64,000 nucleotides of DNA, taken from contig JAXGXF010000002.1 of NCBI GenBank assembly GCA_040772885.1, positions 124,001 to 188,000 of the forward strand, written 5' to 3'. Of this stretch, positions 23,795 through 32,037 are shown one piece after another. Below the pieces are notes generated by a model. The model was not told where the DNA came from, searched no databases, and saw only the letters and a program-made list of their open reading frames with translations. The DNA is from Pullichristensenella sp002068815 (GTDB lineage Bacteria > Bacillota > Clostridia > Christensenellales > Aristaeellaceae). Made by a program: the position numbers and the translations under genes. The first letter of the stretch is position 1. Each line of letters opens with the position of its first letter.

Positions 23795-24832
23795 ATGCGA
23801 GGGACCTCTTACATCCATCGGCGCGGGCAAGTCGTCGGCGCCTGTTTGCTGTTGGCCGCGCTGTCGGTCGCGGCGCTATTCCTATGCTGCGCGGTCGGGA
23901 GCGCGCGCGTCGCTCCGAGCGACCTTCTCGAAACCGCGCTCGCGAAGCTCCGCGGCGCGCCTGCCCCGAACCCGACGGCGGAATTGATCCTTTTCGGCAT
24001 CCGACTTCCGCGCGCGCTGCTCTCCTACGCGGTCGGCGCGGCGCTCGCCGTCTCGGGCGCCTTGATGCAGGGCGTGTTCCGGAATCCGATGGCCGAGCCG
24101 GGGCTCTTGGGCGTGTCCTCGGGCGCGGCGCTCGGCGCGGCGGTCGCGATGGTGCTGAATCTGCAGCTCTCGGCGCTCGGGTTCTCGGCGGTGTCGCTGT
24201 CGGCGTTCGCCGGAGGCACGCTCGCGGTGCTGCTCGTGCTCGGAATTTCGCGCGCCGGGCGGGAGTCGGCGACGGTGCTGCTGCTCTCCGGCGTCGCGGT
24301 CAGCGCGTTTCTGTCCGCGGTGATCGCGGGGCTGCTGGCGCTCAACCACGACAAGATGGACACCGTCTATCTCTGGACGATGGGCAGCTTCGCGTCCGCG
24401 AGCTTCCCGAAGCTCCGGCCGGTCGCGGCGGCGACCGCCCTCGGGCTCGCGGCCTCGCTGTGCGTCGCGCGCGATCTAAACGCGCTGTCGGCGGACGCGG
24501 ACGCCCGCACGCTCGGCGTCAACGCGCCCGTCGTTCGGCTGTTCGCGCTCGGCGTCGCTACGCTGCTTACTGCCGCGGCGGTGTCTGTCAGCGGCGTGAT
24601 CGGCTTCGTCGGGCTCATGGCGCCGCACGCGGTGCGCTCGCTGACCGGCGCGGACCACCGGTCGCTGCTGCCCTTGAGCGCGCTCGCGGGCGGGCTGTTT
24701 TTGCTCGCCGCCGACACGCTCGCGCGGACGCTGTTCATGCCCGCCGAGCTCCCGGTCGGCGCGATGACCTCGCTGTTCGGCGGGCCGTTCTTCCTCCTGC
24801 TGATCCGCCGCGCGCGGGAGGGTCGCCGATGA
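23795..24832 (+). CDS. FecCD-family ABC transporter permease (iron/cobalamin type)
   Basis: The 345-aa polytopic permease belongs to the BtuC/FecCD family that imports ferric siderophores, heme or cobalamin. Hydrophobic segments run throughout; recognisable motifs are RLPRALLSYAVGAALAVSGALMQ in the first third (shown here in part), GVFRNPMAEPGLLGVSSGAA (about 92-111) and GVIGFVGLMAPHAVRSL (about 269-285). Its stop overlaps the ATPase ATG by 4 bp. No substrate-binding lipoprotein gene is adjacent. Confidence 0.9.
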   Translation: MRGTSYIHRRGQVVGACLLLAALSVAALFLCCAVGSARVAPSDLLETALAKLRGAPAPNPTAELILFGIRLPRALLSYAVGAALAVSGALMQGVFRNPMAEPGLLGVSSGAALGAAVAMVLNLQLSALGFSAVSLSAFAGGTLAVLLVLGISRAGRESATVLLLSGVAVSAFLSAVIAGLLALNHDKMDTVYLWTMGSFASASFPKLRPVAAATALGLAASLCVARDLNALSADADARTLGVNAPVVRLFALGVATLLTAAAVSVSGVIGFVGLMAPHAVRSLTGADHRSLLPLSALAGGLFLLAADTLARTLFMPAELPVGAMTSLFGGPFFLLLIRRAREGRR

Positions 24833-25590
24833 TTCTCCGGGCGGAGGAGCTGCGCTTCGCGTTCCCCGGAGGCGCGGAGCTGATCCGGGGCGTGACGCTG
24901 TGCTGCGCGCCGGGCGAGCTGCTGGCTCTCCTCGGGCCGAACGGCTCCGGAAAGACGACGCTGGTCCGGCTCCTGACCGGCGGCCTCCGGCCCTCGTCCG
25001 GGCGCGCGACGCTCGACGGGAGGCCGATTGCGTCGCTCTCCCCGCGCCGGCTCGCGCGCGCGGTCGCGCTCGTGCCGCAGTCGTCCGCGCCGCCGGAGGG
25101 CTTCACCGCGCTCGACGTCGTGCTGATGGGCCGCCACCCGCACCTCCCCCGCTTCGCCCGTGAGGGCGCGAGGGACATCGAGATCGCGCGGGCGTCGATG
25201 GAGCGGACGGGCGTCGGCGGACTCGCGGACCGCCCGGCGCGGACGCTCTCGGGAGGCGAGTGGCAGCGCGTGCTCATCGCGCGGGCGCTCTGCCAGGAGC
25301 CGCGCGTGCTGCTGCTCGACGAGCCGGTCGCGAACCTCGACATACGCTACCAGCTCGAGGTGCTGCGCCTGCTCGCCGCGCTCGCGAGGGGCGGGCTCGC
25401 CGTCGTCGCCGTGATGCACGACGTGAACCTCGCCGCGCGCTTCTCCGACCGGCTCGCGGTTTTGAAGGACGGAAGGCTGCTGGCGTCCGGCGCTCCCCGG
25501 GAGGTCATGACCGAGGCGCTCCTCGCGGACGCATACGGCGTCTCCGGCCGCGTGTTCCCCGGCGCGTACCCGCGATTCGAGCCGGATTAA
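24829..25590 (+). CDS. ABC transporter ATP-binding protein, FecE/BtuD type
   Basis: The 253-aa ATPase partners the permease before it. Walker A GPNGSGKTTL (about 38-47), Q-loop VPQSSAPPEGFTALDVVLMG (about 84-103, with the GRHPHL that follows typical of siderophore/cobalamin importers), signature LSGGEWQR (about 140), Walker B VLLLDEPVANLD (about 160) and switch His in VMHDVN (about 194). It hydrolyses ATP to drive uptake on the cytoplasmic face. A binding protein must be supplied in trans. Confidence 0.92.
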   Translation: MILRAEELRFAFPGGAELIRGVTLCCAPGELLALLGPNGSGKTTLVRLLTGGLRPSSGRATLDGRPIASLSPRRLARAVALVPQSSAPPEGFTALDVVLMGRHPHLPRFAREGARDIEIARASMERTGVGGLADRPARTLSGGEWQRVLIARALCQEPRVLLLDEPVANLDIRYQLEVLRLLAALARGGLAVVAVMHDVNLAARFSDRLAVLKDGRLLASGAPREVMTEALLADAYGVSGRVFPGAYPRFEPD

Positions 25591-25602
25591 CGGAAGTTTC
25601 GC

Positions 25603-25631
25603 TTGCCAAAGCAAGCCAAGGCGGATATAAT
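25603..25631 (+). promoter_or_regulatory. sigma-A promoter of the T-box-proS unit
   Basis: TTGCCA (25603-25608), 17 bp, TATAAT (25626-25631); the transcript would start near 25638, giving a leader of about 245 nt. Confidence 0.75.
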
Positions 25632-25637
25632 AGCCGC

Positions 25638-25870
25638 ATACGATACGCGCGATGACGGAAAAGGCATCATCCGCGGCGTCTTCAGAGAGCGCGCCCCCGG
25701 CTGCAAGGCGCGCGGCGCCGGATGACACGCCCCGGCTTCCCGAGCGCGCGGGAGAACGCCTGTGTCTGCAGGAAATCCCGCCGCCCCGCCCGCGTTACAG
25801 GGCCTCAAAGCACAAGCACGGTGGTACCGCGAACTGACCTTCGTCCATGCACGGACGGGGGAATTTTTTT
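25638..25870 (+). promoter_or_regulatory. T-box leader controlling proS
   Basis: The leader holds stem I features (AGAGAGC at about 25684, a GGCTG distal loop at about 25699, and a GAGCGC in the GAGUGG-box position), the near-invariant T-box GGTGGTACCGCG at 25820-25831, and an intrinsic terminator at 25838-25870 (9-bp stem with two G-T pairs, 6-nt loop, then AATTTTTTT). Uncharged tRNA-Pro would stabilise the antiterminator and allow proS transcription. Several CCN triplets occur on the 3' side of stem I (25728-25740), but I could not fix the specifier codon. Confidence 0.88.
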
Positions 25871-25883
25871 GGAGGGAATCGGC

Positions 25884-27329
25884 ATGGGAAAGAAGGACAA
25901 GCAGGAATTTGTCGCGCACATTACGCCCCGCAGCGAGGACTTCTCGCAGTGGTACACGGACGTGATCCTGAAGACCGACCTCGTCGACTACGCGCCGGTT
26001 CGCGGCTGCATGGTCGTGAAGCCCTACGGCTACGGCATCTGGGAGCGGATACAGCACGAGCTCGATCGCCGCTTCAAGGCGACCGGCCACCAGAACGTCG
26101 CGATGCCGATGCTGATCCCGGAGAGCCTGCTGCTCAAGGAGGCCGAGCACGTCGAGGGCTTCGCGCCCGAGGTCGCGTGGGTCACGCACGGCGGCAACGA
26201 GAAGCTCCCGGAGCGGCTCGCGATCCGCCCGACGTCGGAGACGCTGTTCTGCACGATGTACGCGAAGTGGGTGCAGTCGTGGCGGGATCTTCCGATGAAG
26301 TACAACCAGTGGTGCTCGGTCATGCGCTGGGAGAAGACGACGCGCCCGTTTTTGCGCACGAGCGAGTTCTGGTGGCAGGAGGGGCACACGGTGCACGCGA
26401 CGCCCGAGGAGGCGCAGGAGGAGACGCTCTTGATGCTCGACGTCTACCGCGAGTTCGCCGAAAACGCGCTGGCGCTGCCGGTCATCGTCGGCCAAAAGAC
26501 CGACAAGGAGAAGTTCGCCGGCGCGCGCGCGACCTACTCGATGGAGGCGATGATGCAGGACGGCAAGGCGCTGCAGGCCGGTACCTCGCACAACTTCGGC
26601 ACGAACTTCTCGGAGCCGTTCGGCATACAGTTCCTCTCGAAGGACGGCAAGCTCGAGTACGCGCACGAGACGTCGTGGGGCGCGTCGACCAGGCTCATCG
26701 GCGCGATCGTGATGACGCACGGCGACGAGCGCGGGCTGAAGCTGCCGCCGCGCGTCGCGCCGATACAGGTCGTGATACTGCCGATCGCCCAGCACAAGGA
26801 GGGCGTGCTCGACCGCGCGCGCGCGCTGAAGGAGGAGCTCGAAAGGGCGGGGCTGCGCGTCGAGCTCGACGACCGCGACACCTACTCCGCCGGCTGGAAG
26901 TTCAACGAGTGGGAGATGAAGGGCGTGCCGGTGCGCCTCGAAATCGGCCCGCGCGACATCGAAAACGGCGTCGCGATGTCGATGCGCCGGGACACTTTCG
27001 AGAAGAGGGAACTGCCGCTCGAGGGCATCGCCGAGGCCGTCCGGGCGCTGCTCGACGACGTGCACGACACGATGTTCGAGCAGGCGCGCGCGTTCCGCGA
27101 CCGCCACATACGCACCGCGGCGACGATGGAGGAGCTCGAGGAGGGCGTCAAGGACGGCTTCGTGCTGGCCTCGTGGTGCGGCGACCGCGCGTGCGAGGAC
27201 AGGGTCAAGGAGCTCTACGGCGCCTCGACCCGCAACATGCCCTTCGACCAGGGCGATCTCCCCTCCGACCATTGCGTCGTCTGCGGCGCGAAGGCCGAGA
27301 AGAAGATTTACTTCGCGAAGGCGTATTGA
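25884..27329 (+). CDS. proS: prolyl-tRNA synthetase, archaeal/eukaryotic-type
   Basis: ProS charges tRNA-Pro with proline. At 481 aa and without the bacterial insertion domain it is the shorter ProS type. Class II motifs: motif 1 near RGCMVVKPYGYGIWERIQ (about 34), motif 2 MRWEKTTRPFLRTSEFWWQE (about 147-166) and motif 3 region ETSWGASTRLIGA (about 263). The C-terminal zinc-binding tail has Cys pairs in SWCGDRACED and HCVVCGAK (about 430-470) and ends in the family-typical FAKAY-like sequence. GGAGGG precedes the ATG. Regulated by the upstream T-box. Confidence 0.95.
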   Translation: MGKKDKQEFVAHITPRSEDFSQWYTDVILKTDLVDYAPVRGCMVVKPYGYGIWERIQHELDRRFKATGHQNVAMPMLIPESLLLKEAEHVEGFAPEVAWVTHGGNEKLPERLAIRPTSETLFCTMYAKWVQSWRDLPMKYNQWCSVMRWEKTTRPFLRTSEFWWQEGHTVHATPEEAQEETLLMLDVYREFAENALALPVIVGQKTDKEKFAGARATYSMEAMMQDGKALQAGTSHNFGTNFSEPFGIQFLSKDGKLEYAHETSWGASTRLIGAIVMTHGDERGLKLPPRVAPIQVVILPIAQHKEGVLDRARALKEELERAGLRVELDDRDTYSAGWKFNEWEMKGVPVRLEIGPRDIENGVAMSMRRDTFEKRELPLEGIAEAVRALLDDVHDTMFEQARAFRDRHIRTAATMEELEEGVKDGFVLASWCGDRACEDRVKELYGASTRNMPFDQGDLPSDHCVVCGAKAEKKIYFAKAY

Positions 27330-27541
27330 GAAATCCAACGGAGGGCAATCCGGCGGGTGCCGGGCTGCCCTCCGGCAATTTATTCCGGGAAGGCGCATCG
27401 GAAAATCCGGCGGAATGCCCGGCCCGGCGGGCGCCCATCCCCTCCGACCGCCGCTCGCCTGCGAGCGAAGCACAAAGAGGATTTGCTTCGCGAAGGCATG
27501 CCAGGAAATCCAGCGGAATCAAGCCCGGCGGGTGTCGGGCT
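27257..27541 (+). repeat. three degenerate tandem copies of the proS 3' end and terminator
   Basis: The last 70 coding bases of proS and about 40 bases beyond recur downstream. Copy A is the gene itself (27260-27366). Copy C (27439-27541) restarts at CCCCTCCGACC and includes GATTTGCTTCGCGAAGGC (gene: GATTTACTTCGCGAAGGC), AGGAAATCCAGCGGA and CCCGGCGGGTGTCGGGCT. A shorter copy B (about 27380-27435) repeats the TTC..GAAGGCG..AAATCC..CGG block. Offsets are about 71 bp (A to B) and about 177 bp (A to C). Only copy C has a functional T-run, so the working terminator is in the last copy. Confidence 0.85.
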
Positions 27542-27546
27542 TTTTT
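27523..27546 (+). terminator. Rho-independent terminator of proS (in repeat copy C)
   Basis: AGCCCG (from 27522) and CGGGCT (27536-27541) close an 8-nt loop, followed by TTTTT. It lies about 195 bp after the proS stop. Confidence 0.8.
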
Positions 27547-27610
27547 GTCCGCCCGAATCGGATATCTGCGTCCGTTTCGTGTACAATTTCGGCAATTCTC
27601 CGACTAAATA

Positions 27611-27639
27611 TTGACATTCGATAATTCATACGTTATACT
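27611..27639 (+). promoter_or_regulatory. sigma-A promoter for the MFS transporter gene
   Basis: TTGACA (27611-27616), 17 bp, TATACT (27634-27639), 32 bp upstream of the ATG. Confidence 0.8.
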
Positions 27640-27671
27640 TCCATTATTCAACGCCTGAAAGGACTTGTTAT

Positions 27672-28910
27672 ATGCAGGGCGAAATCTCCAGCTATCGCGT
27701 CCTTCGCTCCCAACCGGAGTACATAAAGCTGATCGCGGCGAACCTCATCAACCGCTTCGGAGACTCGATCGACGCCATCGCGTTTTCGCTGATGATGTAC
27801 GAGATCACGAACAGCGCGTCGCTCGTGGCGCTGATTTTGGGGCTCAACTACATCCCGACGGTGCTTCTGCAGCCGCTGGCGGGCGCGCTCGTCGAGCGGC
27901 TTTCGAAAAAGCGCACGATGATCGTGTTCGACCTCGTCCGCGGCGCGATCGTCGCGGCGGTCGTGTGGCTCTACCGCGCCGGCTCGCTGACGCCGGGGCT
28001 CTTGATCGTGATGACGCTTCTGATTTCGACGGCCGAGTCCTTCCGCGTGCCGGCCGGCGTCGCGATCGTGCCGATGCTTCTCAAGGAGGAGTGCTACAAG
28101 GTCGGCGTCGCGCTCAACCAGGCGGTCGGCCGCGCGACGGAGCTCGTCGGGTTCGCGGCGGCGGGCGGCATCATACTGCTCGTCGGGCGCGGCGGCGCGC
28201 TCTTGATCGACGTGGCGACGTTCGCGCTGTCCGCCGCGGTCATCGCGTTCATACGGCTCGAGGAGACGGTCACGCGCGGCAGGGCCGACTTCCGCAACGT
28301 GCTGAGCGACTTTGCCAAGGGGCTTCGGCTCGTCCGCGAGCACCGGGTGCTGATCGCGCTGCTGTTCGTCGCGGCGCTGATCAACTTTTCGACGGTTCCG
28401 CTGCAAACATTTTCGGTCCCCTACGTCACCGACTGGCTGCACGGCGACGCGAGCGTGCTGTCCGCGATGCAGTTTCTCGTCGTCGCCGGCACGGGCATCG
28501 GCTCGGTGATCTGCCCGAAGCTGACGCGCATACGCCGCAACACGCAGATCGTCGCGTTCGGGCTGTTGCAGTCTGCGGCGCTTCTGCTGTTCGGGCTCGC
28601 GGTGCTCGCCCGCGACCTCGAGTCGCGGCGCATCGTCGCGCTCGTCGCCTGCCTGATGTTCGGGCTCTCCTCCGGCGTCATCAACGTCGTGTTCGCCGCC
28701 GCGCTGATGCGCAACGTGCCGAAGGAATACATGGCGCGGCTGTCGGGCATCTCGAACGCCGTGATGACGAGCGCGATCCCGGCCGGGAGCTTTTTGTGCT
28801 CCGCGCTCGCGGCGTTTGTCAAGGTGCCGGTCGCGATCGCGGCCAGCGCCGCGCTGAGCTTCGTGCTGTTCTTGGGAATCGCCGGGATCAAGACGCTGAA
28901 AAATCTGTAA
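27672..28910 (+). CDS. major facilitator superfamily transporter (MFS_3/EntS-like)
   Basis: The 412-aa protein has about twelve hydrophobic segments and the layout of the MFS_3 (EntS/macrolide efflux-like) group: ANLINRFGDSIDAIAFSLMM near residue 24, LAGALVERLSKKRTMIVFDL (about 75-94; the loop 2-3 motif A region) and AALMRNVPKEYMARLSGISN (about 340). Likely a drug or siderophore exporter; substrate unknown. Monocistronic between its own promoter and a bidirectional terminator. ATG at 27672 follows AAAGGAC. Confidence 0.85.
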   Translation: MQGEISSYRVLRSQPEYIKLIAANLINRFGDSIDAIAFSLMMYEITNSASLVALILGLNYIPTVLLQPLAGALVERLSKKRTMIVFDLVRGAIVAAVVWLYRAGSLTPGLLIVMTLLISTAESFRVPAGVAIVPMLLKEECYKVGVALNQAVGRATELVGFAAAGGIILLVGRGGALLIDVATFALSAAVIAFIRLEETVTRGRADFRNVLSDFAKGLRLVREHRVLIALLFVAALINFSTVPLQTFSVPYVTDWLHGDASVLSAMQFLVVAGTGIGSVICPKLTRIRRNTQIVAFGLLQSAALLLFGLAVLARDLESRRIVALVACLMFGLSSGVINVVFAAALMRNVPKEYMARLSGISNAVMTSAIPAGSFLCSALAAFVKVPVAIAASAALSFVLFLGIAGIKTLKNL

Positions 28911-28926
28911 GCCCGATTTGCACGAT

Positions 28927-28951
28927 AAAAAGCGCCGATGCAGGCGCTTTT
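28927..28951. terminator. bidirectional terminator between MFS gene and recN
   Basis: AAAAGCGCC (28928-28936) and GGCGCTTTT (28943-28951) form a 9-bp stem with a 6-nt loop. A-run and T-run flank it, serving both convergent genes. Confidence 0.85.
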
Positions 28952-28952
28952 C

Positions 28953-30638
28953 TTATAATTCCTCCCGCCGCTTCTGCGCGGCCTTGAGCAAATTCCGCGC
29001 GTGCTCGAGCGCGCTTCCCGCCGCCTCGGCGCCGCCGACGAGCCGGGCGATCTCCAGCGCGCGGCCGTCGTCGTCGAGCGCGCGCACGGTCGTCTCGGTG
29101 CGCTCCCCCGCTTGCCGCTTTTCGACGACGAAGTGCCTGTCCGCGAGCGCGGCGATCTGCGGCAGGTGCGTCACGCACAACACCTGCCGGGTTCCGGCGA
29201 TCTTCGCGATTTTCTCGCCGACCGCCTGCGCCATGCGCCCGGAGACGCCGGAGTCGATCTCGTCGAACACCATCGAGTCGACGCCGTACTCGTCGGAGGA
29301 CGCGGCCTTGAGCGCCAGCATCACGCGCGAGAGCTCGCCGCCCGACGCGATGAGGTGCAGCGGCTTCAGCGGCTCGCCCGGGTTCGGCGAGATCAGGAAC
29401 TCGACCAAATCCGCGCCGGTCTCGGTGATCTTCTCCGGCGCGACGCGAATCTCGAAGCGCGTCTTCCCCATGCCGAGGTCCTTCAGGTGATCGAGAATCT
29501 TTTTCGAGAGGCCGTCGGCGATCGCGCGCCGGGCGTCCGTGAGCGCGGCGCACGCGGCCTTCAATTCCGCGTCCATCGCCTTCAACTGCCTTTTCCGCTC
29601 CGCGACGTCCTCCTCGCCGCCGGCGAGCTCCGCCCGGCGCCTCTTGAGCGTTTCCCCGCGCGCGATCACGTCGGAGAGCTCCGGCCCGTACCGCTTCTCG
29701 AGCCGGCGGATCAGGTCGAGCCGCTCGGACAGCTTTTCGAGCTCCGCGGGGTCGCCGTCGACCTCCTCGAGCGCGTCGCGCAATTCGCAGCCCGCGTCCT
29801 GCGCGGCGTATGTAAGCTCCCGGAGCCTCGAGGCGAGCGCCTCGTAGCGCGCGTCGAGCGAGGCGATCTTCGAAAGCGCGTCCGCCGAGCGGCTCAGCGC
29901 CTCCTGCGCGCTCATCGGCGCGTCGTAAGTAAGTTGATACGCGGACGACAGGCTCTCCCGAACGCGCTCGGCGTTCTGCAGGATCTTGAGCCGCGCCGCG
30001 ATCTCGGCCTCCTCGCCGGGCTTCAATTTCGCGGAGAGGATTTCCGTCAGCTGCCGGTCGATGTCCTCGAGCTCGCGCTCCCGCCCGGCGGCGTCCGAGA
30101 GCGCCGACTTGATCGCCCCCGCGAGCCGCATCCGCTCGCGGTATTTCTCCGCGATCCCGGCGATCGACGCGCGGTGCGCGTCCGTCCCGAACGCGTCGAG
30201 AAAGCCCATGTGTCGCTCGGGGTCCAGGAGCGCCTGGTGCTCGTGCTGGCCGTGGATGTCCATCAGAAGCGACGTCAGCCGCCGGACGGACTGAAGCGGC
30301 ACGACCGCGCCCGACACGCGGCAGATGTTCCGCCCGGACGCCGAGAGCTCGCGCGAGACCGCGACGAGCCCGTCCTCGGCGGACGCGCCGATCCCCTCGA
30401 GCACCTCGGCGGCGCGCGGGCAGTCCGAGATATCGAACAGCGCCTGCACGCTCGCCTTCTCCGCGCCGGTGCGGATCATGTCCCGCTCCGCGCGGCCGCC
30501 GAGCGCGAGGTTCAGGCTGTCGACGACGATCGACTTCCCCGCGCCGGTCTCGCCGGTGAGCACATTAAAGCCCCTCGAGAACTCGATTCCGAGCGACTCG
30601 ATGAGGGCGATGTTGCGGATGTTGATTTCCAGAAGCAC
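28953..30638 (-). CDS. recN: DNA repair protein RecN
   Basis: RecN (561 aa) is an SMC-like ATPase that acts early at double-strand breaks. Walker A GETGAGKSIVVDSL (about 28-41) is at the N-terminus; the middle (about 150-370) is a coiled coil rich in Glu, Arg and Leu; the C-terminal half has the signature LIASGGELSRVMLALK (about 428) and Walker B VFDEIDSGVSG (about 455). Length is standard. It is the last gene of the nusB-to-recN series. In many Clostridia spoIVB and spo0A follow recN; here a terminator and an MFS gene do. Confidence 0.95.
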   Translation of the reverse strand: MLLEINIRNIALIESLGIEFSRGFNVLTGETGAGKSIVVDSLNLALGGRAERDMIRTGAEKASVQALFDISDCPRAAEVLEGIGASAEDGLVAVSRELSASGRNICRVSGAVVPLQSVRRLTSLLMDIHGQHEHQALLDPERHMGFLDAFGTDAHRASIAGIAEKYRERMRLAGAIKSALSDAAGRERELEDIDRQLTEILSAKLKPGEEAEIAARLKILQNAERVRESLSSAYQLTYDAPMSAQEALSRSADALSKIASLDARYEALASRLRELTYAAQDAGCELRDALEEVDGDPAELEKLSERLDLIRRLEKRYGPELSDVIARGETLKRRRAELAGGEEDVAERKRQLKAMDAELKAACAALTDARRAIADGLSKKILDHLKDLGMGKTRFEIRVAPEKITETGADLVEFLISPNPGEPLKPLHLIASGGELSRVMLALKAASSDEYGVDSMVFDEIDSGVSGRMAQAVGEKIAKIAGTRQVLCVTHLPQIAALADRHFVVEKRQAGERTETTVRALDDDGRALEIARLVGGAEAAGSALEHARNLLKAAQKRREEL

Positions 30639-30650
30639 GACTTGGCCTCG

Positions 30651-31103
30651 CTATCTTTTGATCAGCGCCTGTATGCGCCCGACGATGGAATCGACGATCT
30701 CCTCCGAGCGCGCGATGACGAGTATGGTGTTGTCCCCGGCGATGGTGCCCAGTATCTCCTGCCACTTGAGCGAGTCGATCGCCTCGGCAGCGGCCTGCGC
30801 GCTCCCGGTGATGGTCTTGATGACGATCAAATTCATCGCCGAGTCGATCGACATCATCGACTCCGCGAGTATGCGTATGAACCGCTCGCTCATCCCGCGC
30901 TCGGCGCGCTCGACCGTTGCATATTTATACCCTCCGTTCTCCGAGAGAACCTTCAGCAGCCGAAGCTCCTTGATGTCCCTGGAGACGGTCGCCTGCGTAA
31001 CCCGAACGCCGCGCGCCTTCAATTCCGAGGCCAGCTCTTCCTGCGTCTCGATGTCCTTCTTCTCGATGATCTCCAATATCATGTCGTGGCGTACGCTTTT
31101 CAT
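30651..31103 (-). CDS. argR: arginine repressor ArgR
   Basis: ArgR (150 aa) controls arginine genes by binding ARG boxes as a hexamer. The N-terminal winged helix holds ETQEELASELKARGVRVTQA and TVSRDIKELRLLKV (about 19-52); the C-terminal domain has the arginine-binding trimer motif GTIAGDNTILVIAR (about 118-131). Standard length and standard clostridial position between nadK and recN (12 bp before recN). No arginine biosynthesis genes are in the window. Confidence 0.95.
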   Translation of the reverse strand: MKSVRHDMILEIIEKKDIETQEELASELKARGVRVTQATVSRDIKELRLLKVLSENGGYKYATVERAERGMSERFIRILAESMMSIDSAMNLIVIKTITGSAQAAAEAIDSLKWQEILGTIAGDNTILVIARSEEIVDSIVGRIQALIKR

Positions 31104-31134
31104 GCCGAGCCTCCTAGTGCGTGGTTTCGGGGGG

Positions 31135-31977
31135 TCAGTGCGTCCATTGCGAGAGTTTCTCCCGCAGAAGGCCGAAGTAATCGCGCTCGCGCAGGCGGAC
31201 GAACCGCGCCTTGCGCACGCCCTTGACGATGGTCACCGACGATCGGTCCTCCGACAGCTCGAGCGTTCGCCGGCCGTCGAGCACGGCATGGGTCTGGGAA
31301 GGGTCGCCGAGCACCTTGACGGTCACGCGGTTGCTCGCGGGGGCGACAAACGGCCGGGCGCTCATCGTGTGCGGGCAGACCGGCGTCAAGACAAAGCAGT
31401 CCAGCCCCGGCCAGACGATCGGCCCGCCGGCGGACAGCGAATAGGCGGTCGAGCCCGTGGCGCTCGCCACGATCAGCCCGTCGCCCGAAATGCGGTCGAC
31501 CAGCATGCCGTTTACCGTAAGCTCCAGGGACAGTATGCCGACGGACTGGCCGCGGCGCATGACGGAAATCTCGTTCAGCGCGAACATGCGCTCGGAGCTC
31601 TCCCCCTCGATCTCCAGAATCATGCGGTTTTCCATGAACGTGCGGCCTTCGAAGAGCAGATCAAAATCCTCCTCGAGCCGGTCGGGCTCCACTTCGCTTA
31701 AGAAGCCGACGCGCCCGAGGTTAATGCCGAGCATCGGGATGTCGTTGGGGATTGCGACGTCGAGCGCGGAGAGCAGCGTACCGTCCCCCCCGAGCACGCA
31801 CAAGAGATCGCAGTCGGCGAAGCTCGGAGCGACCGGGCGCTTGAACGCGGCGGCGAGACCGGCGTCCAGATACGGCGCGACGCCGCGCGCCTCGAGGATG
31901 TTGATCACGCGCCGGGCGACCGGCAAACCCGCGGACTTCCTCGGGTTCCACAGAACGCCCACCCTGCGTATGTCCAA
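31135..31977 (-). CDS. nadK: NAD kinase
   Basis: NadK phosphorylates NAD to NADP. The protein shows CVLGGDGTLLSA (GGDG motif, about 62), LGINLGRVGFLSE (about 84), NEISVMRRG (about 134) and the substrate loop ATGSTAYSLSAGGPIV (about 171). The start is uncertain: I choose TTG at 31977 (MDIRRVGVLWNPRK), about 8 bp after a GGGGGAG ribosome site; GTG at 31986 and TTG at 32016 are in frame. Part of the nusB-recN gene series. Confidence 0.9.
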   Translation of the reverse strand: MDIRRVGVLWNPRKSAGLPVARRVINILEARGVAPYLDAGLAAAFKRPVAPSFADCDLLCVLGGDGTLLSALDVAIPNDIPMLGINLGRVGFLSEVEPDRLEEDFDLLFEGRTFMENRMILEIEGESSERMFALNEISVMRRGQSVGILSLELTVNGMLVDRISGDGLIVASATGSTAYSLSAGGPIVWPGLDCFVLTPVCPHTMSARPFVAPASNRVTVKVLGDPSQTHAVLDGRRTLELSEDRSSVTIVKGVRKARFVRLRERDYFGLLREKLSQWTH

Positions 31978-32037
31978 TGAAACCACTCCCCCGTCCCCAT
32001 TCCCTATGGTATACAAAATCGCGGCGGGTTACAAGTG

